From Synergistaceae bacterium (lineage in GTDB: Bacteria > Synergistota > Synergistia > Synergistales > Aminobacteriaceae): a stretch of DNA of 64,000 nt. The stretch covers positions 1 to 64,000 of the forward strand of contig JAITGK010000102.1 of assembly GCA_031280635.1 (NCBI GenBank), in the 5' to 3' direction. Position 1 is the first letter of the stretch, and every line of letters starts with the position of its first letter. Shown in pieces: positions 1 to 6,808 of this stretch. A program made the position numbers and the translations under genes. The notes below the pieces were generated by a model that did not search any database, was not told the DNA's origin, and saw nothing but the letters and a program-made list of their open reading frames with translations.

Positions 1-255
1 AAAACCTTAAGCGCGATGATGTCGGGACCGTCTGTCAAGGCCTTTAATAAGCCGCTTGACTTGTTTCTAGCCAGGTACCTTTTGATGTAGTGTTGAATTT
101 GCTCTCATTTTAGGATTATGCGAGGAAATAAAAGAGCAAAAACCTGATACAAACGGCAAAAACTTTGCGCGGGAAAAAGCCAACGGCTCTAACATGCGGT
201 ACTTACAAGGTTTTATCCCTTCTTGACGTTTTTGCCCTGGGTTGGAAATACAGTC
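1..255. other. Non-coding left edge upstream of the leu promoter
   Basis: No complete gene is visible. The plus frame starting at base 1 stays open only to a TAG at 88-90, and a minus frame is open from about 109 to the edge. Either could be the end of a neighbouring gene, but neither is recognisable. The stretch holds one copy of the dispersed repeat (110-192), annotated separately. Confidence 0.4.
110..192 (+). repeat. Dispersed intergenic repeat, type I, copy A
   Basis: It shares the core ACGGCAAAAACTTTGCGCG and the terminal hairpin with copies at 3393, 41718, 47535 and 62503. The hairpin arm reads AAAGCC-AAC-GGCTCT, so one base pair is weakened. The left end is degenerate compared with the complete copies. 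It has no coding capacity. Confidence 0.75.
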
Positions 256-284
256 TTGACAGAAAAGAAATTTTTCTCTAGAAT
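256..284 (+). promoter_or_regulatory. Sigma70-type promoter of the leu operon
   Basis: A perfect -35 TTGACA (256-261) is separated by 17 bp from -10 TAGAAT (279-284). The spacer is A/T-rich and loosely palindromic, AGAAATTTTTCT. CodY, encoded at 25541-26383, could act here, but no good match to its 15-bp consensus was found. The predicted start near 291 gives a leader of about 265 nt before leuA. Confidence 0.75.
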
Positions 285-320
285 CTTAAATCATTTATTT
301 TTTTTGAGAAAAGAGGGGGA

Positions 321-431
321 ATGAGCGTGACAAAGTGGAAGCGGGGCGGTTTCAGGCTCGTCGTTCTGGGCCTTCTCCTCGGACTTTGCGCGCGCGCGGA
401 TTCCCTTTTTCTTTGGGTCGGCGTTTTCTGA
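321..431 (+). CDS. Leu-rich leader peptide upstream of leuA (candidate attenuator peptide)
   Basis: This is a 36-codon ORF starting at ATG 321 behind a strong Shine-Dalgarno AAGAGGGGGA (310-319) and ending with TGA 429-431. Eight of the 36 residues are Leu and five are Val, with a cluster LVVLGLLLGL at residues 13-22. A hairpin follows the stop at 436-451 (TTTGCC/GGCAAA), and an intrinsic terminator lies before leuA. This is the classic layout of leader-peptide attenuation, in which leucine shortage stalls the ribosome and prevents termination. The hydrophobic core after basic residues also resembles a signal peptide, so a small secreted protein is the alternative. The leader role is inference; the ORF, its RBS and the terminator are seen directly. 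Confidence 0.6.
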   Translation: MSVTKWKRGGFRLVVLGLLLGLCARADSLFLWVGVF

Positions 432-481
432 CGTTTTTGCCGCACGGCAAAGTCGAAAAAACGAAAGACAAAACGAAAAGC

Positions 482-516
482 GGGGATCCGGGCGAAAGTT
501 CGGCCCCCTTTTTTTT
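482..516 (+). terminator. Intrinsic terminator in the leuA leader (attenuator)
   Basis: GGGG...CCG (482-490) pairs with CGG...CCCC (501-508), or alternatively GGGCGA with TTCGGCCC, followed directly by eight T (509-516). It lies 38 nt before the leuA start and downstream of the promoter, so it must act as a conditional terminator rather than an operon end. Confidence 0.75.
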
Positions 517-554
517 CGTACTTTTTCACACCAATACAGAGAGGGGAATTTTTT

Positions 555-2123
555 ATGGAAAGGCGGCAGGACAGGGTTTACATTTTCGACACCACCCTGC
601 GCGACGGCGAGCAGGCGGCCGGAGGCAACCTGAACGTGGTGGAGAAGCTGCAGATCGCCAGGCAATTGGGCAAGTTGGGCGTTGACGTCATCGAGGCGGG
701 GTTTCCCGCGGCGTCCCCGGGGGACTTCGCCTGCGTGGAGGCGATAGCGCGCGAGGTGAGGGAGCCCGTCATTGCTGGGCTCTCTCGGACAAAAGAAGAG
801 GACGTCCGCGCCTGTTTCGAGGCCGTGAAGAACGCCCCGCGGCGCCGTATTCACACCTTCATCGCCACAAGCCCTATCCACATGGAGCACAAACTCCAGA
901 TGAAGCCGGCTGAGGTGTTGGAGGAGATACGCTCCGCCGTCTCCCTGGCCCGCGGGTTGGTGGAGGATGTGGAGTTCTCCGCTGAAGACGCCAGCCGGTC
1001 GGAGCTTCCCTTTCTGATCGAGACCTTCAAGACGGCCGCCGCGGCCGGAGCTTCGACCCTGAACATCCCCGACACCGTGGGCTACGCCACGCCGGAGGAA
1101 TTTTACGACTTCTGCCAAGCCATCATCAAGGGCGTGGGCGCGCCGAAGGTCATCTACTCCGTCCACTGTCACAACGACCTGGGACTTGCCGTCGCCAACT
1201 CTTTGGCGGCGGTGCGCGCTGGGGCCCGTCAGGTGGAGTGCACGATCAACGGCCTGGGGGAACGGGCGGGGAACGCGTCCCTTGAGGAGGTGGTCATGGC
1301 GCTGAAAACCCGTACCGACCGCTACGGCTTCGTCACGGGCCTGGACTCTACGAAGCTCCACCCGACTAGCGCCTTGGTCTCCCGCCTTTCAGGCGTGCAC
1401 GTTCCCCCCAACAAGGCCATCGTGGGAGCGAACGCCTTCGCCCACCAGGCCGGTATTCACCAGCACGGCGTCATGAAAAACCCCCTCACTTACGAGATCA
1501 TGAAGCCGGAGGAGGTGGGAGCGTCCGGAAGTGAGTTGGTGCTGGGCAAACACTCGGGACGCCACGCCTTCCGTGACCGTATTGAGCAAATGGGCTACGC
1601 CTTGACTTCTGACCAGAGTGAGACGGCCTTTGCTCTCTTCAAGAAGCTTTGCGACAGCAAGAAAAACGTCTCCGACGGGGATATCGCCGCCCTGATCGCC
1701 GACGAGATACTCCCGGCGTCGGGCGAGGGGCTTTACGAGCTGAAGCGCTGTTCCGTCAAAACCGGCGACGGACCCACTCTAGCTGTAGTTACCCTGGCCA
1801 ACGGACAGGGTAACATCAGCGACGCGGCCACGGGCAACGGTCCCATCGACGCCGCCTATCGGGCGATCTGGCGGGCCATCGACCTGGAACCGGAGCTGCT
1901 TAGTTTCAACATCAAAGCTACTAGCGATCGGTCGGACTCCCTGGGCGAGACCACGGTAGTGCTCAGATCCGGCGACGTCACAGCGCCGGGCAGAGGCGTC
2001 AGCACGGACGTTATCGAGTCCGCCGTCAAGGCCTTCGTCAACGGGGTCAACCGGCTCCATGTCCTGGCCTCGGCCAGGGGCGTTGAGCTAAACGTCAAAA
2101 AACATAAGCGCCAGTACGCGTAA
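555..2123 (+). CDS. leuA: 2-isopropylmalate synthase
   Basis: LeuA condenses acetyl-CoA with 2-oxoisovalerate, the committed step of leucine synthesis, in the cytoplasm. The 522-residue product has the N-terminal TIM barrel with DTTLRDGEQ at residues 12-20 and the metal-binding HCHNDLG near 203-209. GERAGNASLEEVV follows, and a C-terminal allosteric (leucine-binding) dimerisation domain begins near residue 375. Length is normal for the family. The ATG is chosen because of GAGAGGGG about 8 nt upstream. It is the first gene of leuACDB and sits behind a leader peptide and attenuator. Homocitrate and citramalate synthases share this fold, but the leuCDB context and the regulatory domain favour LeuA. 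Confidence 0.95.
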   Translation: MERRQDRVYIFDTTLRDGEQAAGGNLNVVEKLQIARQLGKLGVDVIEAGFPAASPGDFACVEAIAREVREPVIAGLSRTKEEDVRACFEAVKNAPRRRIHTFIATSPIHMEHKLQMKPAEVLEEIRSAVSLARGLVEDVEFSAEDASRSELPFLIETFKTAAAAGASTLNIPDTVGYATPEEFYDFCQAIIKGVGAPKVIYSVHCHNDLGLAVANSLAAVRAGARQVECTINGLGERAGNASLEEVVMALKTRTDRYGFVTGLDSTKLHPTSALVSRLSGVHVPPNKAIVGANAFAHQAGIHQHGVMKNPLTYEIMKPEEVGASGSELVLGKHSGRHAFRDRIEQMGYALTSDQSETAFALFKKLCDSKKNVSDGDIAALIADEILPASGEGLYELKRCSVKTGDGPTLAVVTLANGQGNISDAATGNGPIDAAYRAIWRAIDLEPELLSFNIKATSDRSDSLGETTVVLRSGDVTAPGRGVSTDVIESAVKAFVNGVNRLHVLASARGVELNVKKHKRQYA

Positions 2124-2136
2124 GGGGGATATAATA

Positions 2137-3396
2137 ATGAAACGCTACACCATGGCGGAAGCGGTCATCGCCGCGCACAGCAAAGACCTAGCGGAGGCCG
2201 GGAATATCTGCGGGGTCAAGGTTGATTTCGCGTTCGCGAACGACATCACGGCCCCGCCCGCGATTAAAGAATTTGCGAGAATGGGAGCCGAAAAGGTGTT
2301 TGACCCGTCGCGCTGCGCGATCTTGCCCGACCACTTCACTCCCCCCAAGGACATCGCCTCGGCGGAACAAGCCAAGATCGGCCGGGACTTTGCGAAACGA
2401 CAGGGAATGCTCTACTGGGAGATCGGCCGCGTGGGCGTCGAACACGCGTTTTTGCCGGAGCAAGGGCATATTTTGCCGGGGGAGATTGTTTTGGGGGCCG
2501 ACAGCCACACCTGCACCGGAGGCGCGTTAGGGGCCCTGGCCACGGGAGTCGGCTCCACGGACCTGGCGGCGGCCTGGGCCCTGGGTACCACGTGGCTACG
2601 GGTTCCAGAGACCTGCAAAGTCGTCTTTGAGGGTATGCCCTCCCCATGGGTGGGGGGCAAGGACTTGATCCTAGCTGTCATCGGCAAACTGGGGGTCGAG
2701 GGCGCGCGCTACATGGCGCTGGAATTTCACGGCGAGGCTTTGTCCGAAATACCACTGGATGGGCGCATGACCATGGCGAACATGGCCATTGAGGCGGGGG
2801 CCAAAACTGGCCTCTTTGTTCCCAGCGAGGCCGTTCTAGCCTACGTGGGAGCGCGAGCGAAGCGAACCTGCTCCCCTATACTCCCCGATGAAGGCGCTTC
2901 TTACGCGAAATCCGTGACAGTAGACCTGAGCGCGCTGGAGCCCGTGGTGGCGCTCCCCCATCTGCCGGAGAACGTGAAGCCCGCCAGAGAGTGCGGGGAC
3001 ATGCTCATCGACCAGGTGTTCATTGGCTCCTGCACCAACGGGCGACTCACCGACATTGAGCAGGCCGTGAAGCTCTTGAAGGGACGCAGGGTCCACGAGC
3101 GGGTGAGACTCATCGTCATCCCCGCGTCCTACGAGGTCTACAACACCGCGCTGGAGCGGGGGTACATCCGCGACCTGACCGAGGCGGGAGCGGTGGTCTG
3201 CACCCCCACCTGCGGCCCCTGCCTAGGTGGATACATGGGGATACTGGCAGCGGGTGAGCGCTGTGTCTCCACCAGCAACCGGAACTTTGTCGGGCGCATG
3301 GGCAGCGCGAAAAGCGAGATTGTCCTCGCCGGACCCCTGGTGGCCGCGGCCAGCGCCGTCCTGGGCCGCGTCGCCGACCCAAGAGAAATCTTATAG
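2137..3396 (+). CDS. leuC: 3-isopropylmalate dehydratase large subunit
   Basis: With LeuD it isomerises 2-isopropylmalate to 3-isopropylmalate. The protein has 419 residues, the short LeuC/HacA-type length seen in archaea and many anaerobes. The three [4Fe-4S] ligands are visible: Cys299 in GSCTNGR, and Cys359 and Cys362 in CGPCLGG. It lies 13 bp after leuA, with GGGGGAT as RBS. The TAG stop is formed by the first bases of a dispersed repeat (copy B), which then fills the gap to leuD. The homologous homoaconitase cannot be excluded from sequence alone, but the operon says leucine. Confidence 0.95.
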   Translation: MKRYTMAEAVIAAHSKDLAEAGNICGVKVDFAFANDITAPPAIKEFARMGAEKVFDPSRCAILPDHFTPPKDIASAEQAKIGRDFAKRQGMLYWEIGRVGVEHAFLPEQGHILPGEIVLGADSHTCTGGALGALATGVGSTDLAAAWALGTTWLRVPETCKVVFEGMPSPWVGGKDLILAVIGKLGVEGARYMALEFHGEALSEIPLDGRMTMANMAIEAGAKTGLFVPSEAVLAYVGARAKRTCSPILPDEGASYAKSVTVDLSALEPVVALPHLPENVKPARECGDMLIDQVFIGSCTNGRLTDIEQAVKLLKGRRVHERVRLIVIPASYEVYNTALERGYIRDLTEAGAVVCTPTCGPCLGGYMGILAAGERCVSTSNRNFVGRMGSAKSEIVLAGPLVAAASAVLGRVADPREIL

Positions 3397-3492
3397 CGGG
3401 TTGTATAATCATGCGCGGAAATGAGAGACCAAAAACCGCGCGCAAAACACAAACGGCAAAAATTTTGCGCGGAAAAGAGCCGACGACTCTAA
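3393..3492 (+). repeat. Dispersed intergenic repeat, type I, copy B
   Basis: A complete copy runs from TATAGCGGGTTG to the terminal hairpin ending CTCTAA. Its first bases provide the leuC stop codon. It contains GAGACCAAAA, ACGGCAAAAATTTTGCGCGG and AAAAGAGCC. The hairpin arms read AGAGCC/GACTCT, so one arm carries the variant seen on both arms of copy G. It sits inside the leu operon, between leuC and leuD. Confidence 0.85.
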
Positions 3493-3509
3493 TCCAAGAG
3501 GTGAATGCG

Positions 3510-4013
3510 ATGAACACGATTTTAAACGGCAAGGCTTGGAAATACGGGGACAACGTGGACACGGACGTAATCATCCCGGCGCGGTACCTCTCCACCAGCG
3601 CGCCGGAGGAGCTGGCGCCTCACTGCATGGAGGACATCGACGAGGCCTTCGCGAAGGGCGTGCGAAAGGGAGACGTTCTGGCCGCGGGGAGCAACTTCGG
3701 CTGCGGCTCCAGCCGCGAGCACGCCCCCATCGCTATCGCCGGCGCGGGAATCTCCTGCGTGGTGGCGGCCTCCTACGCCCGCATTTTCTTCCGTAACGCC
3801 ATCAACGTGGGGCTCCCGATCTTCGAATGCCCTGAGGCTGCGGAGGCCATAGAAAAGGGAGACCTGGTGGAGGTGAACCTTGATACAGGCGCGATCACAG
3901 ATAAAACAAAAAACAAAACTTGGACGGCGCGCCCCTTCCCTCCCTTCCTTCGCGAACTGATCGGCGCGGGCGGCCTGGTTCCATGGGTACGCAAACAACT
4001 GAGGGAGGAGTAA
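3510..4013 (+). CDS. leuD: 3-isopropylmalate dehydratase small subunit
   Basis: This is the swivel-domain subunit that completes the LeuCD active site. The 167-residue product has the typical short-form length and motifs: DNVDTDVIIPARYL near residues 14-27, GSNFGCGSSREHAP near 57-70, and FFRNAINVGLP near 90. The start at ATG 3510 is preferred over an upstream in-frame start at 3411 because AAGAGGTG lies just ahead of it and the upstream part would be repeat sequence. It ends 3 bp before leuB. Confidence 0.95.
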   Translation: MNTILNGKAWKYGDNVDTDVIIPARYLSTSAPEELAPHCMEDIDEAFAKGVRKGDVLAAGSNFGCGSSREHAPIAIAGAGISCVVAASYARIFFRNAINVGLPIFECPEAAEAIEKGDLVEVNLDTGAITDKTKNKTWTARPFPPFLRELIGAGGLVPWVRKQLREE

Positions 4014-4016
4014 CTT

Positions 4017-5132
4017 ATGAAAACCTACAAAATCGCGTGGCTGCCCGGCGACGGGATCGGCCCGGAGGTGACGGAAGAGGCGCGCAAGGCCGTGGACGCG
4101 GCGGGCGCGAGGCACGGCTTCAAGGTGGAGTGGGCGCGCTACCCCTTCGGGGCGACTCATTACGGACGGACGGGCGAGACCCTTCCCGACTCCGCTCTGT
4201 CCGAAATGGCGCTTTGCGACGCGATGCTCCTGGGCGCGGTGGGGGCCCCCTCCATAAAACCGGGAATTTTGGAGCGCGGGATTCTATTGAAGCTGCGTTT
4301 CCACTTCGACCAGTACGTAAACCTTCGCCCAGCTCGCTCCTATGAGGGAGTTCCCTGCCCCATCGGTGGGCGTGTCAACTCCATAGTGGTACGCGAGAAC
4401 ACGGAGGACTTTTACATGGGCGTGGGGGCGACGGCGGAAAGCGGGAACATCGACGCTCCCTTCGAGGCTGAGCGGGGACTGTATAAAGTCTCCGGCCGCC
4501 TGAGCGCCGCTTTCTCATCCGGCTGCGCGGCGGCGGCGCAGGTCGGCGTCCTCACCCGGCCCGGCGTGGAGCGGGTCACGCGCTACGCCTTCAAACTGGC
4601 GGAAGAGCGTGGGGAAAAAGAGGTGACTCTGGCCAGTAAGGCCAACGCCGTTCCCATTCTCTATGGGTTCCTAGATGAGGAAACCCGGCGCGTGGCGGGC
4701 GAGTTTCCAGGCGTAAGCCTAAAAATACAGAACGTGGACGCCCTGTGTTACCACCTGGTGAGAAACCCAGCCAACTACGGCGTCATCCTGTGTCCGAACC
4801 TGTTCGGGGACATCGTGAGCGACCTGCTCTCAGGATTGACGGGAGGACTAGGGCTCGGGGCCGGGGGGAACATCGGGGACAAACTGTCCATGTTCGAGCC
4901 CGTCCACGGCTCCGCGCCCGACATTGCGGGCACGGGAAAGGCCAACCCGTTGGCGGCGGTTTTGTGCGCCGCGATGATGCTCAATCACTTGGGAGAAAGC
5001 GAAGGGGCGCGTTCCGTGGAGCGAGCCTTGGAGTCCTACTTGGCGGAGGGCGGCGCGAAGAAGCCCGTGGAGCTGGGAGGCTCCGCCCTTTGCGCGGAGG
5101 TTGGCGACGCCGTGGTGAAAAAAATCGGATAA
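4017..5132 (+). CDS. leuB: 3-isopropylmalate dehydrogenase (beta-decarboxylating dehydrogenase family)
   Basis: LeuB oxidises and decarboxylates 3-isopropylmalate with NAD+ to give 2-oxoisocaproate. The 371-residue protein starts with LPGDGIGPEV and carries the GDIVSDLLSG metal-binding motif near residues 262-271 and HGSAPDIAG near 300. The substrate-loop motif is RENTEDFYMG near residue 126. This resembles the isocitrate/homoisocitrate/tartrate branch rather than the RELTGG motif of classical LeuB. The position as last gene of leuACDB, with GGAGGAG as RBS, still argues for the leucine role. Substrate range is the uncertain part. Confidence 0.88.
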   Translation: MKTYKIAWLPGDGIGPEVTEEARKAVDAAGARHGFKVEWARYPFGATHYGRTGETLPDSALSEMALCDAMLLGAVGAPSIKPGILERGILLKLRFHFDQYVNLRPARSYEGVPCPIGGRVNSIVVRENTEDFYMGVGATAESGNIDAPFEAERGLYKVSGRLSAAFSSGCAAAAQVGVLTRPGVERVTRYAFKLAEERGEKEVTLASKANAVPILYGFLDEETRRVAGEFPGVSLKIQNVDALCYHLVRNPANYGVILCPNLFGDIVSDLLSGLTGGLGLGAGGNIGDKLSMFEPVHGSAPDIAGTGKANPLAAVLCAAMMLNHLGESEGARSVERALESYLAEGGAKKPVELGGSALCAEVGDAVVKKIG

Positions 5133-5139
5133 CGAACGA

Positions 5140-5175
5140 AAAGCTCATAACGACCGCAAAAATTTTGCTTATAAT
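5140..5175 (+). repeat. Fragment of dispersed repeat, type II
   Basis: AAAGCTCATAA followed by CGCAAAAATTTTG matches the central part of the type II copies at 26547 and 47625. The terminal hairpin is missing. The fragment breaks off where the MITE-like element begins, consistent with an older repeat interrupted by that insertion. Confidence 0.5.
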
Positions 5176-5270
5176 ATTAAGGAAACACTGATTAAACACT
5201 TTGGGGCCTCGCCCCAAACCCCGACTTAGGGGTCGCGGACCCCTCCCCATTTAATCAGCGCTTCCTTAAT
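5176..5270. mobile_element. MITE-like element with 21-bp terminal inverted repeats
   Basis: The left end ATTAAGGAAACACTGATTAAA (5176-5196) and the reverse complement of the right end (5250-5270) agree at about 19 of 21 positions. The 95-bp interior has no ORF and contains GGGGCCTCGCCCC and GGGGTCGCGGACCCC palindromes. It lies between leuB and the capA-like gene, and could also fold into a long hairpin that ends the leu transcript. Confidence 0.65.
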
Positions 5271-5347
5271 AGAGATAACGACTTTAAAATACTTCCCTCA
5301 AAAGTGACAACCGCGAAATGAGGGTTGTAGGGATAAGGGAGACTGAG

Positions 5348-6469
5348 ATGAACAACACGAAGTTTTTTGTAGCGCTTCTTGTGACGCTGATTTGGGGAAC
5401 GGTGGGCTTTGGTGGGGCGCGGGTAGTTTTCGTGGGGGACATCATGACGCATAAAGAACAGCTCGACGCGGCGCGGCGCGGTGGTTCCTGGGACTTCACG
5501 CCACAATTCCGGCGGGTGAGGCCGCTGTTCGAGAACGCGCTTGTGGTGGGGAACTTGGAGACCGTTTTCGCGGGAGAAAAAAGCGGATTCGCAGGCTACC
5601 CTTCCTTCAACACACCGGATGAGCTGGCGGACGCCCTGGTCGATCTGGGCGTGGGAGTCGTGACCCTGGCCAATAATCACATCCTAGATCGGGGAACGGC
5701 GGGGGCCCAGCGCGCCATAGAAGTGCTGGACAAGGTTGGTATCCGCTGGACGGGGCTTGGAGGCGAGCCCTTGACGGTGGACTACGCGGGGCTGCGGTGG
5801 ACGTTTGTTAGCTACAGCTACGGTAGCAACCGGGCGGCGGCATCGGGCGACATCCTCAACACTATCTCCGACAACGTGGTGGAAGACGGGCTTTCCCGCG
5901 CGCGTCTTTCGAGTTCAGACGTGGTGGTGGCCTGCTTCCACTGGGGAAACGAATACCAGTACTCGCCCACAGCCCGCCAACGCCAAGTGTCCGCCCTCAG
6001 CTTCGCCAACGGGGCAAACCTGGTGATCGGGACGCATCCCCACGTGCTTCAGCCCATGGAGGTGGTGAAGTTGGAAGGACGTGGTTACGGCCTCGTCGCC
6101 TATTCTCTGGGAAACTTCGTCTCGTACCAGCGAACTCCACCCCGAGAGCGAAGCGTTATCCTAGCCGTCGATGTGGAAAAAACACCAGACGGGGTGCGAC
6201 TGACCCGGGTCTCCGCCGCCCCGACCCGGGTCTCCGTCGCGGGAGCGGGGAAACATCGCCTGGTGGAGGTGGTCTACGCGGGGGAGAGCCCACGTTTCAA
6301 CCACGCTGGATTGCCGAAAAAGGAGCTGCAAACCGCGCGGCAAGCGGGTAGATTGGTACTGGATTTCTTGGGAGCCGCGGTCAGCGCCGACGCGGAGGGA
6401 TTTTATACCCTGTGGGACGCGACATCCCCTGACGCCCTGCCTAAACCCCGCCGCAAAACGCCCCAATAG
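5348..6469 (+). CDS. CapA-family (poly-gamma-glutamate synthesis-like) exported protein
   Basis: This is a member of the CapA family, a metallophosphoesterase-like fold linked in some species to poly-gamma-glutamate capsule. The 373-residue product has a signal-peptide-like N terminus. The motif series is GDIMTH near 26-31, VVGNLETVFAG near 65, LANNHILDRG near 106, HWGNEYQYSPT near 200, VIGTHPHVLQPME near 227 and YSLGNFVSY near 251. The ATG at 5348 follows AAGGGAG and the hydrophobic segment begins soon after. An upstream in-frame ATG at 5318 lacks an RBS. No capB/capC neighbours are present, so a capsule role is not supported here; the substrate is unknown. Confidence 0.85.
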   Translation: MNNTKFFVALLVTLIWGTVGFGGARVVFVGDIMTHKEQLDAARRGGSWDFTPQFRRVRPLFENALVVGNLETVFAGEKSGFAGYPSFNTPDELADALVDLGVGVVTLANNHILDRGTAGAQRAIEVLDKVGIRWTGLGGEPLTVDYAGLRWTFVSYSYGSNRAAASGDILNTISDNVVEDGLSRARLSSSDVVVACFHWGNEYQYSPTARQRQVSALSFANGANLVIGTHPHVLQPMEVVKLEGRGYGLVAYSLGNFVSYQRTPPRERSVILAVDVEKTPDGVRLTRVSAAPTRVSVAGAGKHRLVEVVYAGESPRFNHAGLPKKELQTARQAGRLVLDFLGAAVSADAEGFYTLWDATSPDALPKPRRKTPQ

Positions 6470-6517
6470 CCTTTGGCGTGGTAACATACAAATCGCCTCG
6501 GTCCCCGCCGCGGTACA

Positions 6518-6726
6518 ATTATCCTAAACTCCCGGAATATTAACTACCTTATATAGAAGAAAGCCTTTGCTTATATACACTTTGAGGAATTATCAAGGTA
6601 GTTAATAATTTTTTATATAACTACCTTGGATACTATCTACCTACAGATATAAATAGTTGCTATTTCTAAATCAATTCTGTATTATACCCTAATAGGGTAG
6701 TTAATTTTTAGGGAGTTTAGGATTAT
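6518..6726. mobile_element. AT-rich MITE-like element with ~30-bp inverted repeats
   Basis: The left arm 6518-6548 (ATTATCCTAAACTCCC, then ATTAACTACC) is matched by the reverse complement of 6695-6726. The interior is strongly AT-rich and has further copies of TAACTACC/GGTAGTTA at 6541, 6597, 6619 and 6697, giving nested inverted repeats. There is no ORF. It occupies most of the gap between the capA-like gene and the WG-repeat gene and differs sharply in composition from its surroundings. Confidence 0.7.
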
Positions 6727-6743
6727 CCTTACATATGAGAGTC

Positions 6744-6781
6744 GCCCTCTTTGGTATCTGGCATATAGAGGGGCTTTTTTT
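6744..6781 (+). terminator. Hairpin with T-run before the WG-repeat gene
   Basis: GCCCTCT (6744-6750) pairs with AGAGGGGC (6767-6774) with one bulge, followed by seven T. It could end the capA-like transcript or control the next gene. Confidence 0.55.
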
Positions 6782-6808
6782 ATGCGTTAAATTGAGAAGG
6801 CGATGGTC

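Noticed and set aside
1-109. Possible ends of genes running off the left edge, on either strand
   Set aside because: Frames are short, unrecognised and lack start signals within the window; could not be supported.
285-554. T-box riboswitch upstream of leuA
   Set aside because: No T-box core sequence or specifier-type stem was recognised; the leader peptide plus terminator explains the region better.
291-1361. Minus-strand open frame of 356 codons opposite leuA
   Set aside because: It is antisense to a clear leuA with all motifs; composition is typical of the complement of GC-rich coding DNA and there is no RBS.
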